Shown: positions 1 through 7,528, numbered from the stretch's first letter. The stretch is DNA of 16,901 bases from Deltaproteobacteria bacterium (GCA_018262455.1 JAGSPR010000108.1:1-16901), one strand, 5' to 3'. Numbers and translations are program-made. Notes: generated by a model not told the origin, from the sequence alone.

Positions 1-219
1 CCCACGATGTTCGTGAATCACGACGGGCTGGTATTCCGGCCGCCGGCGATCGCGGGCGAGGCATTCCCGGTCTTCGTGGTCGGCGGGATCTACATCATCG
101 CGCTGATCATCGGCGCCTCGATCACAGGCGAGATCTTGCTCACTCGCTCACGCGCGGCGCACCGCCAGCTGCTGACCCAGGCGTGGCAGCTGCAGCAGCT
201 CGTACCACGCGCGAGCTAG
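1..219 (+). CDS. C-terminal end of a membrane protein, possibly a Ser/Thr protein kinase (5' end outside window)
   Basis: The frame is open from base 1 and ends with TAG at 217-219, so this is probably the 3' end of a gene that begins upstream. About 72 codons are visible. A hydrophobic stretch (FVVGGIYIIALIIGASITG) forms one membrane span. A short basic tail follows, containing QAWQLQQLVP. Tails of the form QAWxLxQLvP directly after a last membrane span are, from memory, common at the C-terminus of myxobacterial membrane Ser/Thr kinases. That is the basis of the family guess, and no catalytic motif is visible here. An ATG at 7-9 could in principle start a 70-residue single-span protein, but there is too little upstream sequence to judge. 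Confidence 0.5.
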   Translation, partial: PTMFVNHDGLVFRPPAIAGEAFPVFVVGGIYIIALIIGASITGEILLTRSRAAHRQLLTQAWQLQQLVPRAS

Positions 220-515
220 CCTGCTGGAACGCGGCTACCAGGACGATCCGCGCGTGGTCGAAGATCTCGGACGCGGCCGCGTCGGCCTCGCGCAGGATCC
301 CAATCGAGCCGGGACCTCCCATCACCCCGCCTGGGCATTCGGCTCGCGCCGTCGCGGCGTGGTCCGGACGTGCCGATCAGCGCCAGCTGCGGCAGCAGCG
401 GCCAGGCGCGAGGTCACCTCCGCCGCCATGATCACGTCGACTTCGGCAATCAACGCGGGTCCGGATCGCTGACCGGGTCGGATACGGCCTACACTGGAGA
501 TCAAGAGTTGGAGTC
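220..515. other. Spacer with no supportable gene, possible decayed coding sequence
   Basis: Nearly 300 bases separate the two plus-strand genes. Short open frames exist on both strands, but none has a start, composition and length that together suggest an intact gene. Two adjacent minus-strand frames (about 460-330 and 325-190) read as helix-like, Ala-rich peptides and might be pieces of one broken gene. I do not recognise a family. The last 50 bases carry the presumed leader of the PEGA gene. Confidence 0.3.
469..513 (+). promoter_or_regulatory. Weak candidate promoter and ribosome-binding region before the PEGA gene
   Basis: CTGACC at 469-474 and TACACT at 490-495 form a poor sigma-70-like pair with a 15-base spacer, ending 20 bases before the GTG start. 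An AAGAG at 503-507 lies 8 bases before that GTG and could serve as the ribosome-binding site; GGAG at 510-513 is closer than usual. Matches this weak occur by chance in GC-rich DNA. Confidence 0.15.
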
Positions 516-2702
516 GTGACCACGCCGGCAACCAAGGTCAAGGCGCTGTGCGTAGCCACGCGCTGTACGAACGTCGATCAGTTCGTCACCACGTTTTCGA
601 GATTCTGCGACGAGGACTCGTTTTTCGTCGCCACTGTGAACTCACGGCCGGTCGGGCTCGAGACGGCATTCTCGATCCAGCTGGTCGACGGTGCGCCGAT
701 GTTGCGCGGGATGTGCATCGTGCGGGAGACATGGTCGACGCCGGTGAACCAGTTCGGCCGGCCCGGCATCCGACTCGGCATCGTGCGGCTGACCCGCGAG
801 AGCACGGCGGTCTTCCGGCGGCTCCTGACGGCGCGCCGTGCGGCGACCACTCCTGCGGTGTCGGAGCCCGCGCCAGCGCCGGGGGCCGTCGCAGCGGTCG
901 TCGCCGAGCCGCCGGTTGCCGCAGAGCCAGCGGGGGCCACAGGGGCGGCGGTCGCCGCCGGGCCGCCACCGTTGATCATCCCAGGGTCCGTTCCGCCGGA
1001 GCCGATATCGGGGCCACCCTCGAATATCCTCGGGCTCGAGATGGCTGCCCAGCCGGCTGTCGCATCGATCGCTTCGGCCACCTCGGAGGTCGCCACGGCG
1101 GCGGCAGGTCGCTCGACGTTCGTCCGGCCGCCTCCGGTGATCCCGCCCCTCTCCGCCGAGCCGCCCGTGGTGGCGCCCGCCACCCCCGTGGTCCCCGCGA
1201 AGCCCATGCCGCCCCGGACACGGGCGACCGCCTTCGTGACGCCGGCGATCCCGCTGAAGAAGGTGCCGTCGCCAAAGCTTGCCGAGCCACCGGCGCCGGT
1301 GCCTGTCGTCGCGCCAGCGGGGCCGGTCGCGGCGGTCGCCCACGTCGAGCCCGCGGTTGCCGAGCCCGCGGTTGCCGAGCCCGCGGTTGCCGAGCCCGTG
1401 CTGGCGCCGCCCGTCGTGATTGCGGCGCCCGTGGCCGAGCCCGTGCAGGTCGAGCCCGTACACGTCGGCAAGCCGCTGCGCCCTGCACCAGGAATTCCGT
1501 CGACGATCGGCGCGATCGATGACGTGACGGCTCCAACGCGCACGCTGCCCCCCGAGATCCGCACGCCGGGGTCGGAGTACGTGCTGCCGGCGAATCCACT
1601 CATGAACCTGACCGACGAGTCGCTCGAGGGCTTCGTCGATTGCACGCTCCACGAGTCGACCGGGGCGTTTCCATTCGACGAGACCACGCCGTTGCCGTCG
1701 GAGCCAAAGCGCCTGGCCGTGATGCCTCCGATCGAGCCGCCGCTCGCGTCGCCCTCGATGTTGATGAGCGTGCAGGGCCCTGGCAGCGCCGACCCGCCGG
1801 CATCTCTCGGGTGGGTGGTCGAGGCGCCGATCTCGACCGAGTCGGGCGTGATCGCGCCTGGCTTGTTGCCCGCGCCGGACGTCCTCGCTCCGGCGCTGTT
1901 CCCGGTTGCGTATGCCGAGCCGGGGCTGTCGCACGGCCCCAAAGATCCCGCCGATTGGCCTGCGCCTGCGGATGTGCAGGCCATGCCGATCACCATGCCG
2001 CGGCCGCGCGCGCCGATCCCTCGCCGGTCGATCGTGATCGTCACGCTCTGCGTGGCGTTCCTCCTCGCCGTGATCGCGCTCGTGATCCACGAGCGACCTT
2101 CCCGCAGGTCCACGTCCGAGGCCGCACTGGTCACGCAGACACCCGAGAATTCTGCCGGAGTGCTGCCAGCCACGCCCCTCACCGAGGTGTCACCAACCCC
2201 TGCGATCGCGCAGGAGCCTCCCGCGGCGGTGGCGGGCGGTCTGCCGATCGTCGGCAAGGGGCCGTGCCGGATGACCGTACTCACCACCCCGGCCGGGGCG
2301 ACGGTGCAACTCGACGGCGCGGCGATCGGTCCGGCACCACTCAGCATCGATGGCCCATGCGAGCGCAGGCGGCTCAACCTCACCCACCCGCGGTATCAGC
2401 CCGTGACCCGCTGGGTGACGCCGAGCGCCGGCAGTCCCGAGACGGTCGATGTCGCGCTCACGCGACCGACGCACACGGTGATGGTCGTGACGCAGCCGCC
2501 GGGTGCGACGGTGCTGATCGAGGGCCGCCTGGCCGGCAAGAGCCCGACCAGCGTCCAGATCATGGGCTTTCAGTCGATCTCGCTCACCGTCGAGAAGAAC
2601 GGGTACAAGTCGGTGACGCAGCGGTTCTACAGCACGGTCCCGAAAGATCGCGTGACGATCAAGCTGCCGCTCACGCCGCTGTTCCTGCCGAAGCGCCGGT
2701 GA
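516..2702 (+). CDS. PilZ-like / PEGA-domain single-span membrane protein
   Basis: A 728-residue protein from a GTG start. Residues 10-108 look like the PilZ-like domain of myxobacteria (TIGR02266 type): RPVG, then a F-x-IQLVDGAP-x-LRG strand pair, then PGIRLG and a final LTRESTAVF helix. A Pro/Ala/Val-rich low-complexity region follows to about residue 500, interrupted by an ordered acidic segment at 360-380 (NPLMNLTDESLEGF). One membrane span lies at about 506-527. Two PEGA domains fill the C-terminus (about 583-655 and 658-725), each with a TxPxGATVxxxG core; PEGA domains are typically surface or envelope modules of beta-strands. The protein probably senses or binds something in the cytoplasm (PilZ-like) and displays PEGA domains outside. 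The PilZ part shows no clear RxxxR c-di-GMP motif, so ligand binding is uncertain. The downstream small gene overlaps its stop codon. Confidence 0.85.
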   Translation: MTTPATKVKALCVATRCTNVDQFVTTFSRFCDEDSFFVATVNSRPVGLETAFSIQLVDGAPMLRGMCIVRETWSTPVNQFGRPGIRLGIVRLTRESTAVFRRLLTARRAATTPAVSEPAPAPGAVAAVVAEPPVAAEPAGATGAAVAAGPPPLIIPGSVPPEPISGPPSNILGLEMAAQPAVASIASATSEVATAAAGRSTFVRPPPVIPPLSAEPPVVAPATPVVPAKPMPPRTRATAFVTPAIPLKKVPSPKLAEPPAPVPVVAPAGPVAAVAHVEPAVAEPAVAEPAVAEPVLAPPVVIAAPVAEPVQVEPVHVGKPLRPAPGIPSTIGAIDDVTAPTRTLPPEIRTPGSEYVLPANPLMNLTDESLEGFVDCTLHESTGAFPFDETTPLPSEPKRLAVMPPIEPPLASPSMLMSVQGPGSADPPASLGWVVEAPISTESGVIAPGLLPAPDVLAPALFPVAYAEPGLSHGPKDPADWPAPADVQAMPITMPRPRAPIPRRSIVIVTLCVAFLLAVIALVIHERPSRRSTSEAALVTQTPENSAGVLPATPLTEVSPTPAIAQEPPAAVAGGLPIVGKGPCRMTVLTTPAGATVQLDGAAIGPAPLSIDGPCERRRLNLTHPRYQPVTRWVTPSAGSPETVDVALTRPTHTVMVVTQPPGATVLIEGRLAGKSPTSVQIMGFQSISLTVEKNGYKSVTQRFYSTVPKDRVTIKLPLTPLFLPKRR
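1347..1391 (+). repeat. Three perfect 15-bp tandem copies encoding EPAVA
   Basis: The unit GAGCCCGCGGTTGCC occurs three times without a mismatch at 1347-1361, 1362-1376 and 1377-1391, followed by a partial copy (GAGCCCG). In frame it encodes Glu-Pro-Ala-Val-Ala repeats in the linker of the PEGA protein. Diverged relatives of the unit surround it (AEPV, VEPV), which points to growth by slippage. Copy number could vary between strains without breaking the frame. Confidence 0.9.
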
Positions 2703-2974
2703 CGCTCGCGCAACAACTGCCGGAGGCGAGATCCCATCCCGCCCGCCGCGCGATCCACCGCCTCGCCGAGCGCCACCTCGCACTTCACGGCGTTCTCGAT
2801 GGCTATTCGCGGTACGCCGATCGGCTCGTCGAAACCCAGGATCAGGTGAGACCAGATGCGCGGATCGCGATCATGCGAGCGGAGTTACGGAGCTACTCCG
2901 AGGCCGTGGCCACTGACGCCCCCCATCTCCTTGCATCCCGACGGAGGGTCAGCCTTCATGACCTTGACGGTTGA
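2699..2974 (+). CDS. Small hypothetical protein translationally coupled to the PEGA gene
   Basis: A 91-residue protein begins with GTG at 2699-2701, which overlaps the TGA of the PEGA gene in the arrangement GTGA. This is a common signature of translational coupling. The product is charged and looks mainly helical (for example HRLAERHLALHGVLDGYSRY), with no signal peptide, membrane span or Cys. G/C is frequent at third positions. I do not recognise a family. The overlap suggests it is made together with the PilZ-like/PEGA protein and may act with it. The alternative is that the frame simply runs open by chance; the smooth, non-repetitive amino-acid composition over its whole length argues against that. 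Confidence 0.55.
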   Translation: MTLAQQLPEARSHPARRAIHRLAERHLALHGVLDGYSRYADRLVETQDQVRPDARIAIMRAELRSYSEAVATDAPHLLASRRRVSLHDLDG

Positions 2975-3000
2975 TGGCGGTGTCTGCGGCGTCGGCTGGC

Positions 3001-3026
3001 GGTGACGACGATGGGTGCCGGTCACC
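3001..3026. terminator. Weak stem-loop between convergent genes
   Basis: GGTGAC at 3001-3006 pairs with GTCACC at 3021-3026 across a 14-base loop, in the 117-base space between the convergent genes ending at 2974 and 3092. There is no T-run on either side, so intrinsic termination is doubtful and the match may be chance. Confidence 0.15.
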
Positions 3027-3091
3027 ACATTGGCTGGCGACGCGTCGTGGCGATGGCGAGAGGCACGGAGCACGTCCTCCGCACTCGCCGC

Positions 3092-4099
3092 TCACTTCAC
3101 GGGGGACTTCGACTTCGTCGGGCCGGTGGGGTTCGCCGGCTCCGGCGCGTCGGATCCCGCTGGCGGTGGCCCGATCGGCAATGGTGGGTCACCCGGCTTC
3201 GCGCACCGGATCTTCATCAGCCAGTCGATTGCCTTGGGTTGGTCGGCCTTGTCGGGGACGAGGACGAGCGCGAGCACCGCGTCGGCGTCATTGTCACATC
3301 GCCACAGCGAGGTGACCGCGGCGCGGGTCGTGCCGTCCTCGAGCGTCATCGTCCCGCGATCGAACGTGCGGCGGCCTCGCGACTCGCGGCCCTTCGGATC
3401 GCCTTTGAAGTTCGCGCCGGCGCCGAGCAGCTTCGGCATGAGCCCGCGCAGCATGTCGATCTCCTGGGTATCGCCGGTCGTGGTGTCGAACACCGCGACC
3501 TGGTCACCGTTGGTGATCACGAACGACGAGCGATCGTCGTCGGCGTAACGAAAGCTCGCGAGCGTCGTGGGATCGTCGACGCCGATCGGTACGGTGTCGG
3601 CGAGCTGCTTCTCCTCCGCGGCGCTCGGCTTGCACTGGAACGATCCGAAGATCCGATCGCGCAGCTCGTCGATCGCGAGCCCGGCGACCGAGATCATCAC
3701 GCTGCGTCCGCCGCACGTGATGTCCGCGAACGCCGTGTGGGCCATGCCGACCGTGCCGCTGACGACAGACGCCTTCTGGCCGCCGATCAGCTGCGAGCGC
3801 GCTCTCTCGAGGGTCACCTTCTCACCCTCCGCGAGCTCCTCGAGCACCGTCTTCACGGTCGCCGGCAGTTCCTGGACGGAGAACGGCTTGCCTACCTTCC
3901 AGGAGATGCTGATGCTCGAGAGCCCCTCCCTGGCTTCGACGTCTCCCTCGCGATACGAGAGCCCCGGCTTTGCCTTCACAAAGGTCGGGGCCTCGAGCGA
4001 GAACCCGGGCAGCTCGATCCGCTGGTAGCTACGCTCGATGCGCGGCAAGTTGCAGGCGGCTACCGCTCCGGAAACCACGATCCAGCTCCACGCGCGCAT
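3092..4099 (-). CDS. Lipoprotein with an internally duplicated domain
   Basis: A 335-residue protein. The ATG at 4099 is chosen because it gives a short lipoprotein signal: MRAW, a hydrophobic core, then VAAC with the lipidated Cys at residue 16. The open frame extends far upstream but reads as arginine-rich shadow there. The mature part appears to contain two related halves, about residues 30-160 and 165-305. Each ends with a strand carrying one Cys (C129, C268), then a strand rich in Val/Ile/Leu, a short helix, and a second Cys before K-P or A-K-P (C156, C299). The two Cys in each half could form a disulfide. The tail after residue 305 is Pro-rich. I do not recognise the family. It should be anchored in the cell envelope. 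It has no obvious operon partner, with 212 bases to the upstream flavoprotein gene. Confidence 0.75.
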   Translation of the reverse strand: MRAWSWIVVSGAVAACNLPRIERSYQRIELPGFSLEAPTFVKAKPGLSYREGDVEAREGLSSISISWKVGKPFSVQELPATVKTVLEELAEGEKVTLERARSQLIGGQKASVVSGTVGMAHTAFADITCGGRSVMISVAGLAIDELRDRIFGSFQCKPSAAEEKQLADTVPIGVDDPTTLASFRYADDDRSSFVITNGDQVAVFDTTTGDTQEIDMLRGLMPKLLGAGANFKGDPKGRESRGRRTFDRGTMTLEDGTTRAAVTSLWRCDNDADAVLALVLVPDKADQPKAIDWLMKIRCAKPGDPPLPIGPPPAGSDAPEPANPTGPTKSKSPVK

Positions 4100-4311
4100 C
4101 CGCGAACGATACGTCGGTGTTGCGTGAACTGCCACAGGATCTCGCTCGAGGCGGGGAGCCGGCACTGGTACGGCGAGAAGCCGCCGAAGGCGAGGCGGAT
4201 GGCACCGAGGCGATGCTGTCGATCGGCACGACGTCCCGCTGACGCGGCTCCGGGTGCGGACGCGCGGGCCGAGCAGCCAATTCCTCGCCGTCGGCGGTCC
4301 GCGCCGCGCAC

Positions 4312-5991
4312 TCACATCGGCGAGCTCGCCCCGAACGGCGAGGCTTCCCCGAGATAGCCGTGGATGATCGACATCGCGACCGCCGCCTCGCCGATCGCGG
4401 ACGCGATGCGCTTGGTGGAGCCGTAGCGTACGTCGCCCGTCGCGAAGACGCCGGGCACGCTCGTCTCGTGCAGCAACGGCGAGCGCTCGCCAAACGCCTC
4501 GCGGGCCGCGAGTGGCACGTCGCCGCCGGTCAGAATGAACCCTTTGCGATCGCGTTCGACGAGGCCGTCCAGCCAATCGGTGTGCGGTGTCGCGCCGATC
4601 ATCACGAACAGCGCCGGCGTCGCGACTCGTTCGCGGGCGCCCGTCTTGCGATGGAGCAGCACGACCTCCTCGAGTCCGCGCGTGCCGCTGGCCTCGACCG
4701 CCTCGGTCTCGAAGCGAAGCTCGACGTTCGGGAGGCGTTCGATCTCGTGGACGAGATACGCGGACATGTGCCTGGCAAGCGCGTCGCCGCGGACGGCGTG
4801 GATCACCCGGCGCGCGCGCTTGGCGAGGTGCACGACCGCCTGGCCCGCCGAGTTTGCGCCACCGCACACGACCACATCCTTGCCGGCGAGGGCCGTCGCG
4901 ATATCGGCGCCGGCCGTGTACAGCACGCCGATGCCATCGAAACGGTCGATGCTGGGCACGCCGAGACGGCGGTACTTCGCGCCTGTCGCGATGATCACCG
5001 CGCGCGCGGAGATCTCGCGTCCGTCATCGAGCGTGATGACGCGCCGGTCCGGCTCGGCGCGCAACCCGGTGGCTGCGCGCGCGAGCACATACTTCGCACC
5101 GAACAGCCATGCTTGCTGGTACGCGCGTTGCGCCAGATCCGCCCCGCTGATGCCGCGCGGAAAGCCGAGGAAGTTGCGGATCAGCGAGCTCGTGCCCGCC
5201 TGGCCACCGATCGCCTCGCGCTCGATCACGACGGTCGCCAGGCCCTCCGACGCCGCGTACACCGCGGCGCCAAGCCCGCTCGGTCCGGCGCCGACGATCG
5301 CCAGATCGAACAGCTGCTCGCCGACCTCGGACTGGCCGAGCGTGTCCGCGAGCGCGGCGTTCGTCGGGTCGTGGATCACCGTACCGTCGAACAACACCAC
5401 GGCGGGTAACCGCGTCTGGTCGACATGGAGGTCCTCGATCAACTTGCGACCGACGGCCGAGTCGGCGGCGTAGAACCCATGCGGAACGCTGTTGCGCTCG
5501 AACAGCTCGCGCAGCTCGGTGGAGCGGGGCGAGGCATCCTCGATCAGGCGCACGAGCTCGAGGCGTGGTCCATGACTGCGGGTCCAGTCCGCGAGGAACT
5601 CGCCGACGACCGGGTAGAGGTGAACCTCCGGCGGCGACCACGGCTTGAGGACGTAGTTGTCGAGGTGTCCGAGCGCGCAGCCCTGCAGGATCGTCTCGGA
5701 CGAGCGCTTGTCACCCCAGCCGACGAGGAGCGCGCGCTGGGCGCCGGGATGCAGCGCGTGCGCGCGCAGGAGCAGCTCGCTTCCCGTCATCTCTGGCATC
5801 CATTGATCGGCGATCACGAGCGCGACGTCCTCGCCGGCATCGCGCGCGCGCGTGAGGTCCTCGAGCGCGGCACGCGCCGACAGATGCCCGACCGTGTGAT
5901 AGTCGCTGCCGTAGCGCCGCACGATCGCACCGAGCAAGGCGGACAAGCCGTGCGGCCTGTCATCGATGATCACGATCCATGGCCGGCTCAT
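4312..5991 (-). CDS. Response-regulator receiver fused to a thioredoxin-reductase-like FAD/NAD(P)H oxidoreductase
   Basis: A 559-residue protein from ATG. Residues 1-130 form a receiver domain: acidic pair in VIIDDRP, phospho-acceptor Asp62 (ADQWMPEMTG) and the conserved Lys in YVLKPW. Residues about 135-210 resemble a degenerate glutaredoxin/thioredoxin fold (RSTELRELFERNSVPHGF) without Cys. From about 228 it is a class II flavin reductase: FAD-binding GAGPSG from Gly234, EREAIGGQAG, ATGA, the NAD(P)H-binding CGGANSAG at 376-383, and the FAD-contacting TGD at 518-520. The usual CxxC of thioredoxin reductase is missing: the equivalent place reads YTAGA (358-362). It therefore probably passes electrons from NAD(P)H to another acceptor rather than reducing thioredoxin. 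Fused receiver/TrxR-like proteins are known in annotation, with function largely open. A cognate histidine kinase is not adjacent, though a hybrid kinase lies about 1.5 kb away. Confidence 0.9.
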   Translation of the reverse strand: MSRPWIVIIDDRPHGLSALLGAIVRRYGSDYHTVGHLSARAALEDLTRARDAGEDVALVIADQWMPEMTGSELLLRAHALHPGAQRALLVGWGDKRSSETILQGCALGHLDNYVLKPWSPPEVHLYPVVGEFLADWTRSHGPRLELVRLIEDASPRSTELRELFERNSVPHGFYAADSAVGRKLIEDLHVDQTRLPAVVLFDGTVIHDPTNAALADTLGQSEVGEQLFDLAIVGAGPSGLGAAVYAASEGLATVVIEREAIGGQAGTSSLIRNFLGFPRGISGADLAQRAYQQAWLFGAKYVLARAATGLRAEPDRRVITLDDGREISARAVIIATGAKYRRLGVPSIDRFDGIGVLYTAGADIATALAGKDVVVCGGANSAGQAVVHLAKRARRVIHAVRGDALARHMSAYLVHEIERLPNVELRFETEAVEASGTRGLEEVVLLHRKTGARERVATPALFVMIGATPHTDWLDGLVERDRKGFILTGGDVPLAAREAFGERSPLLHETSVPGVFATGDVRYGSTKRIASAIGEAAVAMSIIHGYLGEASPFGASSPM

Positions 5992-6079
5992 GCTTGCAAG
6001 GTAGCTCCGCCCGGCGGCGAGCCAATCGTGCGCTGGCGCTCGGCGAGCGGCCGACTACGCCCTGTTCGCGTTACCCCGG

Positions 6080-6235
6080 CGCCGACCAACCCCGGTCCGG
6101 GTCCTCCCCAGCGCGATCGGGGTCTGCGTCGGCGGCGCCGGCGTCAACTTCATCGACGCACGGACCCGCACGGTGCTGCCCAAGCTGATGGCCGACAAGA
6201 TCGGGTTCGAGCCGAGCGTCGTGCAGTTCCGGTAG
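6080..6235 (+). pseudogene. 3' coding fragment of an unidentified protein
   Basis: The frame ending with TAG at 6233-6235 reads as protein-like sequence for about 50 residues: VLPSAIGVCVGGAGVNFIDA, then a Lys/Leu-containing segment and KIGFEPSVVQFR at the end. There is no ATG, GTG or TTG in frame upstream of this stretch, and the sequence before it becomes arginine-rich and unlike a gene. I take it as the surviving C-terminus of a deleted gene. The family is not recognised. Confidence 0.35.
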
Positions 6236-6395
6236 CTCAGCGCTTGCTCCTTGACGACACTCCCGCGATACGGGCCGATCGGGTCCGGGGGGCGTTCGCG
6301 CTGCACTCATCGCCTGTCGGTGGTCTCGCGCATCCGTCGAGCCAGCGGTCGATGATCGCGTACTCCTCGGGCGACACCACCGCGGACCTGGGTCA

Positions 6396-6843
6396 GCAAC
6401 GATCGCCGTCGAGGAGACCTCCACCGTCGGCTACGTCTGGGACTCGTTCATCCTGCATGTCGCGGCGCGCGCTGACTCGGGAGTTCACGTCCACTCGTCG
6501 CTTCAGCTCGCGCTCGCGCTCGGGCTTGGCGCGCCGGTCGCGGCGCGCACCACCGGGGGGCTGGATCGAGGGCGACTGCGTGCTCGTCGCGATCAACGTG
6601 CCCCACGCGTTTCGTAGCGAGTGGTTCGCGCTGTGCTGGATCGAGCCCGAGAGCGAGGTGGGGCGCCGCCTCACCGAGGCCTATTGTCGACACGCTCCGA
6701 TCGCGCGGCTGCCCGGGACCGGGCTCGTCGAGCTCTCACGTCGCGCCGCCGCGATGCTCGATCGGCCGGCGTCGTGTGACGAGGCCTGGGCGTTCGCGAT
6801 GGACACGCTCGCGACGATCGCGGGCGAGCTACCGCCCCTCGCG
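6396..6843 (+). pseudogene. Broken AraC-family regulator (N-terminal ligand-binding half only)
   Basis: Two frames join into one continuous domain. The first, 6396-6560, reads VGYVWDSFILHVAARADSG then VHVHSSLQLALALGLGAPV. The second, from about 6559, reads GGWIEGDCVLVAINVPHAF, then LCWIEPESEVGRRL and an Asp/Glu/Ala-rich helix ending ELPPLA. This order (a H-x-H-x-SLQLALAL strand, a VPHAF strand, then LxWIEPES) matches the cupin-like N-terminal domain of AraC/XylS-type regulators. The frames meet at a run of six G at 6555-6560; removing one G restores a single frame. The C-terminal helix-turn-helix region that should follow is absent, and the SUKH gene begins to occupy the DNA on the other strand at 6903. 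The single-base shift might be a sequencing error, but the missing DNA-binding half makes it non-functional either way. Confidence 0.6.
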
Positions 6844-6902
6844 TGCTCCATCCCGCGATCGTGGTGGAGTCGCGGCCAGCTCGGTGTGTGCCGCCCGCGT
6901 CG

Positions 6903-7346
6903 TCAGTCCGCGCCGACAAGGTCGGGATCGATGCCATCGCGTTTCAGATCTTCACGTACATCGGCGACGTACTTGCTTGCCCAGACTTCAAACGACGGGG
7001 CTATCGCACCGCTCGAGTTTGCGGAGAGATCACAATGGTCGACCCACCACACCGCTGCTTCGGAATCGCGAAGATCAAGAGCATTGCCGGAGCTCGAGAC
7101 CGGGTCACCGATGAAGAAGAAATCGGCGGTCCACGGTCCGCGCTTCCGACGGCGCAGGTCCTGGTTGTATTCGATGAGAGCCGTTGCGTCATCCCAAAGA
7201 TCGGTGTCGCAGTTTCCAGCGTGCGCCGGGACTGGAAACGACGACATGAGCTCCCGATAAGAGCGAGGTAGGACGATACGAAGTTCGGATTCGATACGGT
7301 CCAGATCTGCCTTGGTCATCGTAGGGCCGAACCTAGATCGGAACAT
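6903..7346 (-). CDS. SUKH / SMI1-KNR4 family protein, orphan immunity-like
   Basis: A 147-residue protein with the SMI1/KNR4 pattern: a first helix TKADLDRIESEL, then the diagnostic LPRSYRELMSSF, a central FFFIGDP strand, an AVWWVDH strand and the closing SFEVWASKYVADV helix. SUKH proteins are often immunity proteins against polymorphic nuclease or deaminase toxins delivered between bacteria; others act in intracellular regulation. ATG at 7346 is chosen because RFGPTMTKAD before the first helix fits the family; ATG at 7319 is an alternative, and a TTG at 7382 would add 12 residues of poor quality. None has a convincing ribosome-binding site. No toxin, Rhs tip or type VI effector gene is adjacent, so the partner is unknown. 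Confidence 0.8.
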   Translation of the reverse strand: MFRSRFGPTMTKADLDRIESELRIVLPRSYRELMSSFPVPAHAGNCDTDLWDDATALIEYNQDLRRRKRGPWTADFFFIGDPVSSSGNALDLRDSEAAVWWVDHCDLSANSSGAIAPSFEVWASKYVADVREDLKRDGIDPDLVGAD

Positions 7347-7528
7347 GGGAACATCGCCAGCTACTCCGCGCACGCCGGGCAATACTCACGACCTCGGAGG
7401 CCCGGAGGGCACGCTCGGGGGATCGAGTGCGCGATCGATGGACGGATCGATCACCGCACGACCACCAGCCGCACGGATCGAGCGTGACCTCGGGGGGCTG
7501 ACACGGAGTGTCCCCATGGCTGTGCTCG
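7347..7528. other. Spacer between histidine kinase and SUKH gene, with a 7-bp-arm inverted repeat
   Basis: The 182 bases contain no gene. GATCGAT at 7433-7439 and ATCGATC at 7446-7452 form a perfect inverted repeat around a six-base loop. It lies downstream of the histidine kinase and upstream of the SUKH gene on the minus strand, so it could be a terminator stem or a protein-binding site. No T-run follows, and GATCGATC-like words are frequent in this DNA. Confidence 0.3.

Larger units (their letters stand above)
5992..6902. other. 911-base region without an intact gene, holding coding remnants
   Basis: No intact gene is seen between the flavoprotein and the SUKH gene. The region carries at least two plus-strand coding remnants (6080-6235 and 6396-6843, listed separately). 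There is also a short minus-strand stretch at about 6385-6320 reading SPEEYAIIDRWLDG, which resembles the last helix of a cytochrome-c-like domain but is too short to call. The gene debris suggests repeated insertion or deletion at this site. Confidence 0.6.

Noticed and set aside
578..2383. Long open frame (601 codons) antisense to the PEGA gene, rich in Gly, Ala, Ser and Thr
   Set aside because: Its composition is the mirror of the Pro/Ala-rich linker on the plus strand, and the plus-strand frame has recognisable PilZ-like and PEGA domains.
4100..4867. Upstream extension of the lipoprotein frame into the flavoprotein gene
   Set aside because: It is arginine-rich and overlaps the flavoprotein; the lipobox starts 16 residues from the ATG at 4099.
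5425..7260. 611-codon plus-strand frame spanning the flavoprotein antisense, the decayed region and the SUKH antisense
   Set aside because: Only the part at about 6559-6843 is protein-like (the AraC remnant); the rest is shadow.
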